Shown here: positions 7,071 to 16,073 of the stretch, one piece after another
Layout of the letters: each line of letters opens with the position of its first letter
Numbering within the stretch: position 1 is the stretch's first letter
Assembly: GCA_028875655.1 (NCBI GenBank)
Contig: JAPPCX010000097.1
Location: 1 to 57,795, forward strand
Source of the DNA: Chloroflexota bacterium
GTDB taxonomy: Bacteria > Chloroflexota > Dehalococcoidia > Lucifugimonadales > UBA3495
DNA length: 57,795 bases
Direction: 5' to 3'
The notes under the pieces: model-generated
Databases searched by the model: none
Seen by the model: only the letters and a program-made list of their open reading frames with translations
What the model was told of the DNA's origin: nothing
Program-made: the position numbers and the translations under genes

Positions 7071-8091
7071 GGTAAGCGAGTCTTTCCCGAGCTGCCGTAA
7101 AATAATCCAACAGTATTTCCGCGCTGTGACATTCTCGTCCCGTGTTCGCCGCAGCGATGGCAACAGAGCACAGCCCGCCGAAGGGTTCCCACACTACATC
7201 GCCGGGGTCAGAAGATGCCATGATAATCTGCTCCAACAGGCGCAAGGGTTTCTGGTTCATGTGAACGCATTTGTAGGCGTTTTTTATGCGTTCTCCGCCA
7301 CGGACTGCGGGTTCTCGCCAAACGTTGGTGATTCCCACGTCGCAGTGGAACTTGGCCCGCATATGGCTCCATTCCCCCGCTGTCATCGGTTTCACTCCGT
7401 CCAGGCTATAGTATGGTCGGCCATTCTGCCGGCCATGCCTATTGGCATATCGGGCCAGCAGTTCAAAGGCTTCCGGTGGCGGGAAGTACCAAAGATGGCA
7501 TTTCGTAAGATACTTGCGGGTAGCCGCATTTTTAACACCGCACGCAGCGTTGGCTTTGTATAGCGGCAGACCGCTGCGTTCCCATTCCGCTCTGAGCCAC
7601 TCTTTCAGGCTCATCGCAGGCCCACGGGCCCCACCAACCTTGACCTTGCGGACGTATTGAGCGCAGACTTCCGTGACTACAGGGAACCGGCGCAGGGTTT
7701 TGCTGTTGGCGTTTCCAGCGATATGACCGATACCTTTGTCCCAGATATGGCAGGAACGGTATTCCCAGCCGTTTTCGACGAGTATAGGATGCACACTGGC
7801 CCATCCTATCTCGGTATTCCAGAACCAAAGCGTCGTTTCAGGCAACGCGCGCTCCGACCAGCGGACGATGTGCGGGCGGTACCAATCAGGCAAGGCTTCG
7901 TGTGAAACCGGGTCGCCGGGAAAACTGCCGACGCCATAAGGCCCGTCAACTATGATGACCGTAGGGGAAGGCCATTCTTCCGATGCCTCCAGAAAATCGG
8001 CGTGGTACAACGTCGCGCCAAGCCGACGAAAGGAGGACGCCAATTCGACTGGCCGGTCGTTCTGCATGGGGGCGTTGAACAGTTGTTGCAT
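7057..8091 (-). CDS. DNA methyltransferase of a type II restriction-modification pair
   Basis: 344 aa. The catalytic motif IV appears early as DGPY (residues 49-52, in IIVDGPYGVG). The AdoMet-binding motif I is late, as EPFGGL near residue 302. That IV-before-I order is typical of beta-class amino-methyltransferases (N6-adenine or N4-cytosine). DGPY rather than D/N/SPPY is a variant. A Lys-rich recognition region lies between the two. It starts 20 nt after the acyl-CoA dehydrogenase stop, and a second ATG at 8067 is possible. It is followed by the overlapping nuclease gene. Confidence 0.85.
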   Translation of the reverse strand: MQQLFNAPMQNDRPVELASSFRRLGATLYHADFLEASEEWPSPTVIIVDGPYGVGSFPGDPVSHEALPDWYRPHIVRWSERALPETTLWFWNTEIGWASVHPILVENGWEYRSCHIWDKGIGHIAGNANSKTLRRFPVVTEVCAQYVRKVKVGGARGPAMSLKEWLRAEWERSGLPLYKANAACGVKNAATRKYLTKCHLWYFPPPEAFELLARYANRHGRQNGRPYYSLDGVKPMTAGEWSHMRAKFHCDVGITNVWREPAVRGGERIKNAYKCVHMNQKPLRLLEQIIMASSDPGDVVWEPFGGLCSVAIAAANTGRECHSAEILLDYFTAARERLAYHATP

Positions 8092-8111
8092 ACTGATTGT
8101 GGCGACGCCTT

Positions 8112-9320
8112 TTACAGCTGGTACTCAGGGCGGCGGAGTAGTTGGCGGGCAATGACCAGGCGCATGATTTCGTTGGTGCCTTCGCCGATGATCATGAGGG
8201 GGGCGTCGCGGTAGTAGCGTTCGACCGGGAAGTCCTTGGTGTAGCCGTAGCCGCCGTGGATGCGCATGGCTTCCATGGACACCTCGCCGCAGACCTCGCT
8301 GGCGAAGAGCTTGGCCATGCCCGATTCAAGGTCGATGCGCTCGCCGCTGTCCTTTTTGTTGGCCGCGTCGTACACCAGCAGGCGCGCCGCCTGGATCTTG
8401 GTGGCCATGTCGGCGATTTTCAGTTGAATGGCCTGGTGCTGGCTGATGGGCTGGCCGAAGGTCTCGCGTTGCTGCACGTAGCGCATGGATGCGTCCAGGG
8501 CGGCTTGCGCCACGCCCACGGCGCGCGCTGCCACGTTGATGCGGCCGGTTTCGAGGCCGCTCATGACGTGGCCGAAGCCGACGTTCTCAACCCCGCCGAT
8601 CAGGTTCTCAGCGGGGATGCGGAAGTCCTCAAAGAACAGTTCGCAGGTGTCGAGGCCACGGTAGCCCAGCTTGTCCAAGTGTCGGCCCACCTTGAAGCCG
8701 GGGCTGCCATCCTTTTCGATGACGAAGGCGGACAGGCCGCGGTGCTTGATGGACGAGTCGGGGTCGGTGCGCGCGAGCAGGCAGAAAGCGTCGCCGGAGT
8801 CGGCGTTGGTGATGAACATCTTGGAGCCGTTGACGACGTACTCCTCGCCATCCTTGACGGCGCGGGTTTGCAGAGCGCCGACATCGCTGCCGCCGCCGGG
8901 TTCGGTGAGGGCGAGGCCGCCGCGAATCTGGCCGCTGGCCAGGCGGGGGAGGAATCGCTGCTGTTGCTCCGGCGTGCCGTAGTTGGCAAGCACGTAGGTG
9001 AGGATGTGATGGGTGCCCAAGGCGCCGGTGAGCGCCATGTAACCCTTGCTGATCTCCTCGAAAATCATGGCAAAGGTGGTGTAGTCCAGCCCCATGCCGC
9101 CGAATTCCTCGGGCACGTTGATGCCGAACAGGCCCAGTTCCTTCATCTGATCGATAAGGTCGTAAGGGACCGTGTCGTTGGCGTCGTGTTCGGCGGCGAC
9201 CGGCTCAACTTCCTGGCGCACGAAATCGCGCACCATGCTGACGATCTGGGAACGGGCTTCGATTGGAGTTTGGGCAATGGGAGTCTGGGCGACGGTGGGT
9301 GTCTTGCCGGTGGTGGTCAC
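8112..9320 (-). CDS. Acyl-CoA dehydrogenase
   Basis: An FAD-dependent dehydrogenase that introduces the alpha-beta double bond in acyl-CoA substrates and passes electrons to ETF. 402 aa. The three domains are the N-terminal helical domain (FVRQEVEPVAAEHD), the middle beta domain (GGLALTEPGGGSDV, FITNADSGD) and the C-terminal helical domain with HGGYGYTKDFPVERYYRD. The catalytic Glu is likely in IGEGTNEI. GTG at 9320 is chosen because AGGAG sits 8 nt before it; a TTG at 9362 is the alternative. Chain length and branching preference cannot be told from sequence alone. It diverges from the CocE-type gene. Confidence 0.93.
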   Translation of the reverse strand: MTTTGKTPTVAQTPIAQTPIEARSQIVSMVRDFVRQEVEPVAAEHDANDTVPYDLIDQMKELGLFGINVPEEFGGMGLDYTTFAMIFEEISKGYMALTGALGTHHILTYVLANYGTPEQQQRFLPRLASGQIRGGLALTEPGGGSDVGALQTRAVKDGEEYVVNGSKMFITNADSGDAFCLLARTDPDSSIKHRGLSAFVIEKDGSPGFKVGRHLDKLGYRGLDTCELFFEDFRIPAENLIGGVENVGFGHVMSGLETGRINVAARAVGVAQAALDASMRYVQQRETFGQPISQHQAIQLKIADMATKIQAARLLVYDAANKKDSGERIDLESGMAKLFASEVCGEVSMEAMRIHGGYGYTKDFPVERYYRDAPLMIIGEGTNEIMRLVIARQLLRRPEYQL

Positions 9321-9477
9321 GGCGGTGGCTCCTGGTATCTCGCCTGCTGCGATGATTGACAATCAGTCTATCCCAGCGTATGCGGCGGCGCAACTTGGCC
9401 GCATTGACGCTGCACGCCGGGGCGGGTATCGTTGGCGGCAATCAGGCGCTAACGAGCCGTGCCGCCCGGAGGTTTCG

Positions 9478-11241
9478 ATGACTGCCCAGCGACGCCAGTA
9501 CGAGGTGATACGCGAACCCGACGTGATGGTGCCCATGCGGGACGGCACGCGCCTGGCCACCGACGTGGTGCGACCCGACGCGCCCGGCCGGTTCCCGGTG
9601 CTGATCAATCGCGGGCCGTACAGCAAGGACAGCTACCTGGACAACCCCGACCATTCCATCTGGTTCTTTCCGCGCAACGGCTACGTCCTGCTGAGCCAGG
9701 ACGTGCGCGGGCGGTTCAATTCGGAAGGGGACTACAACCCGCTGTTCCAGGAGGCCCTGGACGGCTACGACACGGTGGAATGGGCGGCGCGACAGCCCTG
9801 GTCCACCGGGCAGGTAGCGACCACCGGGCAGAGTTATCTGGGAGCGACCCAATACACCCTGGCGGGCAAACGCCCGCTGCCGCCGCAGCTGCGGACCATG
9901 GCTACGGTATCGGCGTCCTCCGACTTTCACCAGTCGTGGGTGTACCACACGGGCGGCGCGATGGAATGGGGTTGGACGGTGCCCTACGCCATCCTGAAAG
10001 GACGGAACACGCTGGCGCGAGGGGGTTACGAAGACCTGCTTGCCAAGATGGATGAGTATGTAATCGAGCCGGGCAACTTTGGACAGCCGCTATCGGATGA
10101 GTGGTATCGCCACCTGCCGCTGCGGGACTGGATCGACCGCCTGAAGGAGGCCGCGCCCTATTTTCACGAATACTTCGACGAGGAGTTGGACGGACCGTAC
10201 TGGTGGGACATCAACTTGATGCGCCACGCGAGCAACGTGACCATCCCGATGTTCCACGTGAGTTCGTGGTACGACATTTTCCTGGAAGGGGCGCTGAACG
10301 CATTTCAGAGCATCCAGAAGCACGGCGGGAGCGAGTTGGCGCGGAACAACCAGAAGCTGCTGATCGGCCCGTGGGCGCACTTGCGTCCCTTCACGGAGCC
10401 GACCACGGGCGGGGCCGGCAACGTTGACTTCGGGTCGGAGGCGGCCATTGAATTGCACGATTTCCTGCTGCGCTGGTACGACTACTGGCTCAAGGGCGAA
10501 GAGACGGGCATCATGGACGATCCGCCCGTCCGCCTGTTCGTGATGGGGGAGAACCGCTGGCGCGACGAGCAGGAATGGCCGTTGGCTCGCACGCAGTACA
10601 CTCGTTGGTATTTCCATTCCGGCGGCAGCGCCAATACCCGTAACGGCGACGGGGCATTGTCCACCATCCCGCCCGAACCCGATGAACCGGCAGACGAGTA
10701 CACCTACGATCCTGCCGATCCGGTTCCCACGCTGGGCGGAAACACGCTGATCATTGAGTACGGCGTGTTTGACCAAGGGCAGGCCGAGGATCGTGCCGAC
10801 GTGCTGGCGTTCACGTCGGAGCCCCTGGATGCGGACCTGGAAATCACCGGCTATATCAACGTGACCCTGTACGCCGCAACGTCGGCGGTGGATACGGACT
10901 TTACCGCCAAGCTGGTGGACGTGCGGCCGGACGGTTTCGCGCACAATTTGCAGGACGGCATAGTGCGCGCCCGCTACCGCACCTCGGTCCGCGAACCGTC
11001 GTTGGTGAGGCCGGGGGAGGTGTACCGCTACACCATCGACCTTTGGGCTACCAGCCACGTGATCAAGGCCGGCCACCGGATTCGGGTGGACATATCCAGC
11101 AGCAACTTTCCGCGTTTTGACCGCAACCCCAACACGGGGGCTGCGCTGGGCGTGGACACCCGGCTGGAGACGGCACGGCAAACGGTGCACCATTCCGCTC
11201 GATATCCGTCGCACATTACGCTGCCGGTCATTCCCCGGTAA
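9478..11241 (+). CDS. CocE/NonD family X-Pro dipeptidyl-peptidase-like hydrolase
   Basis: A serine alpha/beta-hydrolase of 587 aa, related to cocaine esterase and Xaa-Pro dipeptidyl peptidase. The N-terminal catalytic domain has PMRDGTRLATDVVRP and the nucleophile motif G-Q-S-Y-L-G in VATTGQSYLGATQY. The Asp region is HVSSWYDIFLEG and the His is likely in LLIGPWAHL. The C-terminal jelly-roll domain carries HVIKAGHRIRVDISSSNFPR. There is no signal peptide. The ATG at 9478 follows CGGAGG; the open frame upstream runs into the acyl-CoA dehydrogenase promoter side and is not used. The substrate (ester or amide) is not predictable. Confidence 0.92.
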   Translation: MTAQRRQYEVIREPDVMVPMRDGTRLATDVVRPDAPGRFPVLINRGPYSKDSYLDNPDHSIWFFPRNGYVLLSQDVRGRFNSEGDYNPLFQEALDGYDTVEWAARQPWSTGQVATTGQSYLGATQYTLAGKRPLPPQLRTMATVSASSDFHQSWVYHTGGAMEWGWTVPYAILKGRNTLARGGYEDLLAKMDEYVIEPGNFGQPLSDEWYRHLPLRDWIDRLKEAAPYFHEYFDEELDGPYWWDINLMRHASNVTIPMFHVSSWYDIFLEGALNAFQSIQKHGGSELARNNQKLLIGPWAHLRPFTEPTTGGAGNVDFGSEAAIELHDFLLRWYDYWLKGEETGIMDDPPVRLFVMGENRWRDEQEWPLARTQYTRWYFHSGGSANTRNGDGALSTIPPEPDEPADEYTYDPADPVPTLGGNTLIIEYGVFDQGQAEDRADVLAFTSEPLDADLEITGYINVTLYAATSAVDTDFTAKLVDVRPDGFAHNLQDGIVRARYRTSVREPSLVRPGEVYRYTIDLWATSHVIKAGHRIRVDISSSNFPRFDRNPNTGAALGVDTRLETARQTVHHSARYPSHITLPVIPR

Positions 11242-11268
11242 CCGTTGGTCTAAAGTGGAGGCCATACC

Positions 11269-11949
11269 ATGACGACTCAAACTGCGAAACTGCCTCGTCA
11301 GAGCGTCGGCGAGGCTGTCTATTGGCTGGATGCCGACAGCCCTGGCTTGCCGATAACGTTAGACTTGCGCCCGCTGCTGGGTGGCAAGACGCTGGCGGAG
11401 ATAGATTTTGAACTGTTGTGGGCGTTTATCGAGGCTAACGAACTGTACGCAATCGAATACAACGAAGCCGGAGAGTTGATTGTTATGCCCCCGATGTACA
11501 TGCCGGGCGGAAATGAAGAAACGGAATTGCTCGCTGACGTGAAAATCTGGCAGCGTTTGCGTGGCGGGATAACACCGTCCTCCACCACGATTTTCCGCAT
11601 TCCCGGCTTGGGTGGGCGCGGGCCGGATGCTTCGTGGTTATCTCCGGAACGGTTGGCTCAACTTGACCCGGAGCAGTACCGAACCGGTCAGATCTGCCCC
11701 GATTTCGTCGCTGAGATTCGTTCGCCGTCCAACTCTCTGGCTTACTTACAGCGTAAGATGGGCGAGTACCTTGCCAATGGAGCACGGCTGGGTTGGCTCA
11801 TTGACCCCCGCAACCGCCGGGTAACTATCTACCGTGCAGGACAAGCCCCCGAAACGCTGGAAGACCCTGAGATACTGTCGGGTGAGGATGTAATGGCCGG
11901 CTTTGAGTTCCGCGTTCGCGAGCTGATCTTTGACGGCGCACAGCAGTAG
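11269..11949 (+). CDS. Uma2 family (DUF820) endonuclease-like protein
   Basis: 226 aa with the PD-(D/E)xK-like DUF820 fold. The visible motif set is GRGPDASWLSPERL, then CPDFVAEIRSPSNS, then the helix MGEYLANGARLGWLIDP. The Asp of PDF, the Glu of EI and the Lys of QRKMGEY fit the family active site. Uma2 proteins are common in Chloroflexota and Cyanobacteria, often in many copies, and their physiological role is unclear. It starts 27 nt after the CocE-type gene and ends 13 nt before the Rieske gene. The position looks like insertion into a catabolic operon. Confidence 0.85.
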   Translation: MTTQTAKLPRQSVGEAVYWLDADSPGLPITLDLRPLLGGKTLAEIDFELLWAFIEANELYAIEYNEAGELIVMPPMYMPGGNEETELLADVKIWQRLRGGITPSSTTIFRIPGLGGRGPDASWLSPERLAQLDPEQYRTGQICPDFVAEIRSPSNSLAYLQRKMGEYLANGARLGWLIDPRNRRVTIYRAGQAPETLEDPEILSGEDVMAGFEFRVRELIFDGAQQ

Positions 11950-11962
11950 GGGGAGACCCACT

Positions 11963-13300
11963 ATGAACATCGAGAGCTTGGTTTATGACCGCCCCGACCT
12001 GGGGAAATTTCGCGTGCATCGTTCCAGCATGACGTCGCCAGAAATCCACGAGCTGGAAAAGCGGAGGATTTTCGATAAGTGCTGGCTTTACCTGGGCCAT
12101 GAATCGGAGGTGCCGAATCCTGGCGACTACGCGCGCCGGGTGGTGGCGGAGCGGGCGCTGTTCTTCGCGCGGAACCGCGATGGGGAACTGGTAGTGTTTC
12201 ACAACACCTGCCCGCACCGGGGCGCGCTGATCTGCCGCACCGACCATGGGAACGCGCAGGTATTCCAGTGCTTCTACCACGCCTGGAGTTTCAATACTTC
12301 GGGTGAGCTGGTCGGTATGCCAGACATCGACGGATATGGCCCGGACTTTGATCGGGCGGAGATGAGCCTCCGCTCGCCCCGCTTTGACAGCTACAAAGGG
12401 TTTATCTTCGTCTGCTTTGACCAGGCTACGGAATCTCTGGTGGAATACCTGGCCGGGGCGGCGGAATATCTTGACCTGGTGGCGGACCAATCGCCGGCCG
12501 GGATGCGGGTCATCCCCGGGTCCAACCGCTATACCATCAAGGCCAACTGGAAGTTGCTGGCCGAGAATAGCATTGACGGCTATCACGCTTTGCCGACGCA
12601 CCAAACCTACTTCGACTACATGGCGAATGAGGTGGGGGGCAACGTGCCGGCCATCAACAACCGGCAGGGATTCGGACGCGCGCTGGGCAATGGGCATGGG
12701 GTGATGGAAAACGACGCGATTTATGGACGGCCCATCGCGATGTGGCATCCGTATTTCGGAGAAGAAGCTCGCCCCGAAATTCAGCGCATCAAGGACGATC
12801 TGATAGCGCGGCACGGCCAGGAGAAGGCGCTGCGAATGTGCGAGAAGAGTCGCAACATGGTGATATTCCCGAACCTGGTCATCAACGACATCATGGCGGT
12901 AACCATAAGGGCGTTCCAGCCTACGGGGCCGGACAGCATGGACGTAATCGCCTGGGAGATGGTGCCGGCCGACGAAACCGGGAATCTGCTGCGGCGTAGG
13001 CTGGATTCGTTCCTCAGTTTCCTGGGGCCGGGCGGTTTCGCAACTCCCGACGACACCGAAGCCCTGGAATCGTGCCAGCATGGGTTCCGCTCCGGGGGCG
13101 TGGAATGGTCCGATCTTTCGCGCGGGTTCCACCGGGATCCCAGGGGCAACGACGAGTTGCAGATGCGCTCCTTCTGGCGGCGGTGGCAGTCGCTGGTTGC
13201 CGACCTGCCGCACGTCGAGCAGTTTGAACGGGGCCTGACTCTGGGCGAAATGCCCGAAGTGCTGCCTTCACCGGAGTTGTCGGTGGCAGCGGACAATTAG
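11963..13300 (+). CDS. Rieske aromatic-ring-hydroxylating oxygenase, alpha subunit
   Basis: 445 aa. The N-terminal Rieske [2Fe-2S] domain has C83-P-H85 and C103-F-Y-H106. The catalytic domain has the mononuclear iron signature NSIDGYHALPTH, with H208 and H213 as likely iron ligands and Asp204 bridging the two centres. Such enzymes add O2 to aromatic or related ring substrates using electrons from a reductase. No ferredoxin or reductase gene is next to it. GGGGGAG lies upstream of the ATG at 11963. The beta subunit gene follows after 19 nt, so the pair should form an alpha3beta3 oxygenase. Confidence 0.95.
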   Translation: MNIESLVYDRPDLGKFRVHRSSMTSPEIHELEKRRIFDKCWLYLGHESEVPNPGDYARRVVAERALFFARNRDGELVVFHNTCPHRGALICRTDHGNAQVFQCFYHAWSFNTSGELVGMPDIDGYGPDFDRAEMSLRSPRFDSYKGFIFVCFDQATESLVEYLAGAAEYLDLVADQSPAGMRVIPGSNRYTIKANWKLLAENSIDGYHALPTHQTYFDYMANEVGGNVPAINNRQGFGRALGNGHGVMENDAIYGRPIAMWHPYFGEEARPEIQRIKDDLIARHGQEKALRMCEKSRNMVIFPNLVINDIMAVTIRAFQPTGPDSMDVIAWEMVPADETGNLLRRRLDSFLSFLGPGGFATPDDTEALESCQHGFRSGGVEWSDLSRGFHRDPRGNDELQMRSFWRRWQSLVADLPHVEQFERGLTLGEMPEVLPSPELSVAADN

Positions 13301-13319
13301 TGAGGGGAGACGATAAGGA

Positions 13320-13859
13320 ATGGCAATGCAAACTGCGCCCATCGCTCCATCGGTCAACGGGTTGTCGGCTACCCCTGAATCCTTGTTGTTGCAGCACGAA
13401 GTGGAGCAGACGCTGTACCTGGAAGCCCGGTTGCTGGATGACTGGAACCTGGACGAATGGCTCACGCTCTACACCGAGGACGCGCGTTACGTCGTGCCAA
13501 CTACGGATTTGCCCGAGGGCGACCCCGAGTCCGATTTGGTGTTTATTGACGACGATTACAATCGGATGGCGGCGCGCGTCGTGCGCCTGAAGAGCCGGCA
13601 TGCCCACCGCGAGTACCCCTGGTCGCGTACCCGCCGGTTTATCGGCAACGTAATGGTAACCGCGACGGACGGTGAGGAAGTGGAAGCGACGGCGTCGGTC
13701 GCCGTCTGGCGCTTCCGCGCCGGGGAATCGTCTCCTTACGTGGGGCGCTACGACGTGCGGCTGCGCCGGGTGGATGGGCACTTGCGGTTGTGCTACAAGC
13801 GGGCAATCCTGGATCTGGAGGAACTGTCGGACCACGGAGCATTAAGCATCATCTTTTGA
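13320..13859 (+). CDS. Ring-hydroxylating oxygenase, beta subunit
   Basis: 179 aa, a SnoaL-like (NTF2) fold small subunit. Typical family parts are LLQHEVEQTLYLEARLLDD, then WLTLYTEDARYVVP, DDDYNRMAARVVRL and a C-terminal RLRRVDGHLRLCYKRAIL. It has no cofactor motif and serves as the structural partner of the alpha subunit just upstream. GAGGGGAGA lies before the ATG at 13320; ATG at 13326 is an alternative. The spacing suggests cotranscription. Confidence 0.93.
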   Translation: MAMQTAPIAPSVNGLSATPESLLLQHEVEQTLYLEARLLDDWNLDEWLTLYTEDARYVVPTTDLPEGDPESDLVFIDDDYNRMAARVVRLKSRHAHREYPWSRTRRFIGNVMVTATDGEEVEATASVAVWRFRAGESSPYVGRYDVRLRRVDGHLRLCYKRAILDLEELSDHGALSIIF

Positions 13860-13929
13860 TGTTGGCGGCAGCGGTTGAGCAATTGCGGAGGCCGGGCCGC
13901 GTGGTATCATCGGTGTCGATATTGAAGGG

Positions 13930-14403
13930 ATGGACGTTTCCACTATGACGGCAACGAACGACATTTTGAGCTCGGAACAGCGCGGCCTGATGGCGACGGT
14001 ACTGAACCGGATTGTGCCGGCGCAGAATGAAATGCCCGGCGCGGGTGACCTGGGCGTCGCCGAGTTTGTCGAATCGGTGGCGGGCGGCAGCCCCGAGAGC
14101 CGTCGTCGTCTGCTGGAGGGTTTGGTGCAGATAGAGTTGGCCGCCGCGGAACGAGGGGCCGATTTTGCAGCATTGTCGGCGGAGACGCAGATGGATGCAT
14201 TGCGAGCGGTGGAGTCGGCGGCGCCTGAGTTCTTCCAGTACCTGGTAACGCAAACTTACCGGGGCTACTACACCAACCAGACTGTGACCGAGTTGTTGAG
14301 CTACCGCGCGCCGAACCGGGAGGACTACGACCCACTGCCCTTTGACGAGTCGTTGCTGGAACCGGTGCGAGAGCGCGGTCAAATCTGGGTTTCCGCCTCC
14401 TAG
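13930..14403 (+). CDS. Gluconate 2-dehydrogenase subunit 3-like protein
   Basis: 157 aa. Matches the small-subunit family by its opening (LSSEQRGLMATVLNRIVPAQ), a central helical part and the closing TQTYRGYYTNQTVTEL. Such subunits normally accompany a GMC-type flavoprotein, but none is in the window. No twin-arginine signal is visible, although related subunits often have one. The start could also be ATG 13945, since GAAGGG directly abuts the first ATG. The TAG stop overlaps the stop of the convergent radical SAM gene inside CTAG. Confidence 0.8.
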   Translation: MDVSTMTATNDILSSEQRGLMATVLNRIVPAQNEMPGAGDLGVAEFVESVAGGSPESRRRLLEGLVQIELAAAERGADFAALSAETQMDALRAVESAAPEFFQYLVTQTYRGYYTNQTVTELLSYRAPNREDYDPLPFDESLLEPVRERGQIWVSAS

Positions 14404-15368
14404 GCGGCCATCCCGAGTGTCAGTTGCACGGGCGCTCGCGGCTCAAAGTCCAGCGCCAGCGACGGTTCATCGAACCAATCGGGTTCGGAAATCATGGCGG
14501 GCTGCAAGCTGTTGACCGAGGGCATCCTCGGCAGTTCCCAGCGCAGCCGGGCGTCTTCCACCAGGCCCACGACGGCATTAGTGTAATCGCGGGGAGCGTG
14601 TTCGCTGCGGTAGAGGCGCGCGTAGCCGGGGGCGAGGTGTGGGTAGGATTCCCGGATCAAGGGCATGAACCACTCCCGGCTGCCGGGTCGAAGGAACAGG
14701 AGGTTGCCCGACAGGAACTGCGCGCGATGTTGCGCAGCCGCCTGGACCAAGGCGTCAATGCTGGCCGCGCTATCGGACAGCCCGGGCAGCAGCGGAGCGG
14801 CCAGAACGCCGGCCGGTATGCCGTGTTCCACAAGGTACTGCATGGCTTCCAAGCGAGCCATGGGGTTTGGAGCGCCGGGCTCGGTCTGTCGCCAAACCTT
14901 CTCGTCGATGGCGCCCACACTGAACACCACCTGGACGCCGGCCACCTCGTGCAAGTGTCGCAAGACGTCGATGTCGCGCCGCACCAGGGTTCCCTTGGTG
15001 GTGATGGACGCGGGGTTGCGAAACTCCGCCATGGTTTCCAGCACCTGACGAGTGAGGCGGTACTGGGCTTCAGCCGGTTCGTAAGGGTCTGACGCGGTGC
15101 CGATGACGATGGGCTCTCCGCGCCAGCTATGCCGGGAGAGTTCCTGCCGCAACACAATGGGAGCGTTGACCTTGGCGAAAATCTGACTTTCGAAATCTAC
15201 GCCGGCATCCATGCCCCAATACTGATGGGTTGACCGGGCGTAGCAATACCGGCAGGCGTGGCGGCAGCCCCGGTACGGATTGATGGTCCAACGGAAGTGA
15301 TAATCGGGGGCGTTGACGCGGTTGATCAGCGTCTTGCAGTATATTTCCGTTACCTGGGCAGCTGCCAT
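14400..15368 (-). CDS. SPL-like radical SAM protein (PA0069/Rv2578c type)
   Basis: 322 aa. The radical SAM cluster motif is C35-x3-C39-x2-C42 in NPYRGCRHACRYCYAR, which binds a [4Fe-4S] cluster and AdoMet. Further on are IGTASDPYEPAE and ITTKGTLVRRDIDVL, as in proteins annotated as spore photoproduct lyase-like or PA0069 family. The role is unknown; relatives are often found near DNA-repair genes. It has a distinct promoter with an inverted repeat (15383-15412) about 15 nt upstream. It ends convergently, sharing CTAG with the upstream-facing gene. Confidence 0.87.
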   Translation of the reverse strand: MAAAQVTEIYCKTLINRVNAPDYHFRWTINPYRGCRHACRYCYARSTHQYWGMDAGVDFESQIFAKVNAPIVLRQELSRHSWRGEPIVIGTASDPYEPAEAQYRLTRQVLETMAEFRNPASITTKGTLVRRDIDVLRHLHEVAGVQVVFSVGAIDEKVWRQTEPGAPNPMARLEAMQYLVEHGIPAGVLAAPLLPGLSDSAASIDALVQAAAQHRAQFLSGNLLFLRPGSREWFMPLIRESYPHLAPGYARLYRSEHAPRDYTNAVVGLVEDARLRWELPRMPSVNSLQPAMISEPDWFDEPSLALDFEPRAPVQLTLGMAA

Positions 15369-15382
15369 CGGTGGGCCTCCGT

Positions 15383-15412
15383 TACTAACGTTCTATTATA
15401 CGAACGTTAGTA
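15383..15412 (-). promoter_or_regulatory. Inverted repeat over the radical SAM gene promoter
   Basis: Perfect 11-bp arms (15383-15393 and 15402-15412) flank an 8-nt spacer. Minus-strand TATAAT (15400-15395) lies inside the spacer, 27 nt before the radical SAM start. A repressor bound here would block this -10. The arms (ACTAACGTTC) resemble TetR-type operators, but the regulator is unknown. Confidence 0.6.
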
Positions 15413-15538
15413 TAGGGCGCATGTTCGGCGTTGTCAAGGTAATTGGCAAATTTTTTCGTACATCGGTGCCAACAGGCCGCCGGGGGTTATTCTGAAAGGG
15501 CTATAATCTACGGAATCGATCCACACAGGAGGACTCTT

Positions 15539-16066
15539 TTGATTCGCAGCATTGGCGGCAAGACGCCGCAGATCCATCCCAGCGCGTTCATCAGCGAGGC
15601 AGCGTACGTCGTGGGCGACGTGGTCATCGGAGAAGGGACCAACGTATGGCCCGGAGCGGTGATCCGTGGGGACTATGGCCGCATCATCATCGGCAAGCAC
15701 TGCTCGATCCAGGACAACTGCGTCATCCACACCGACGATTACCTGGAGTTTGGCGACCACGTGCTGATGACCCACGGCGCGGTGGTGCACGGTGGCAAGA
15801 TCGGAAGCAACGTGATGATTGGCGTCAACGCCGTGTGCCTTGAGGACTGCGACGTGGGCAACTATGTCCTGATCGGCGCCGGCGCCATTGTCACGGGAAC
15901 GCCGATTCCGGATGAATCGCTGGTGATTGGCGTTCCGGGCCGGATTCGGGAACTGCCGGCAGTGCACCGGGAAAGATTGGAAAATCCCACGGCGCGCTAC
16001 CAAGAGAACGCCAAACGCTTCATAGCGGCAGGGTTGGGCCTGCAAATACCGGCGACGGAACAGTGA
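15539..16066 (+). CDS. Gamma-carbonic anhydrase family protein (YrdA/PaaY-like)
   Basis: 175 aa with a left-handed beta-helix of hexapeptide repeats. The family core reads GVNVWPGAVIRGD-like (here GTNVWPGAVIRGDYGRI), then SIQDNCVIHTD, then MTHGAVVHGGKIG. The three zinc His are likely in IHTD, THG and VHG. It may hydrate CO2 or act as a related acyltransferase-like protein; the family is functionally mixed. TTG at 15539 is chosen as start because AGGAGG (15527-15532) lies 6 nt before it and the ORF upstream has no ribosome site. A TATAAT lies at 15502-15507. It converges on dnaE. Confidence 0.9.
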   Translation: MIRSIGGKTPQIHPSAFISEAAYVVGDVVIGEGTNVWPGAVIRGDYGRIIIGKHCSIQDNCVIHTDDYLEFGDHVLMTHGAVVHGGKIGSNVMIGVNAVCLEDCDVGNYVLIGAGAIVTGTPIPDESLVIGVPGRIRELPAVHRERLENPTARYQENAKRFIAAGLGLQIPATEQ

Positions 16067-16073
16067 AGCATCA

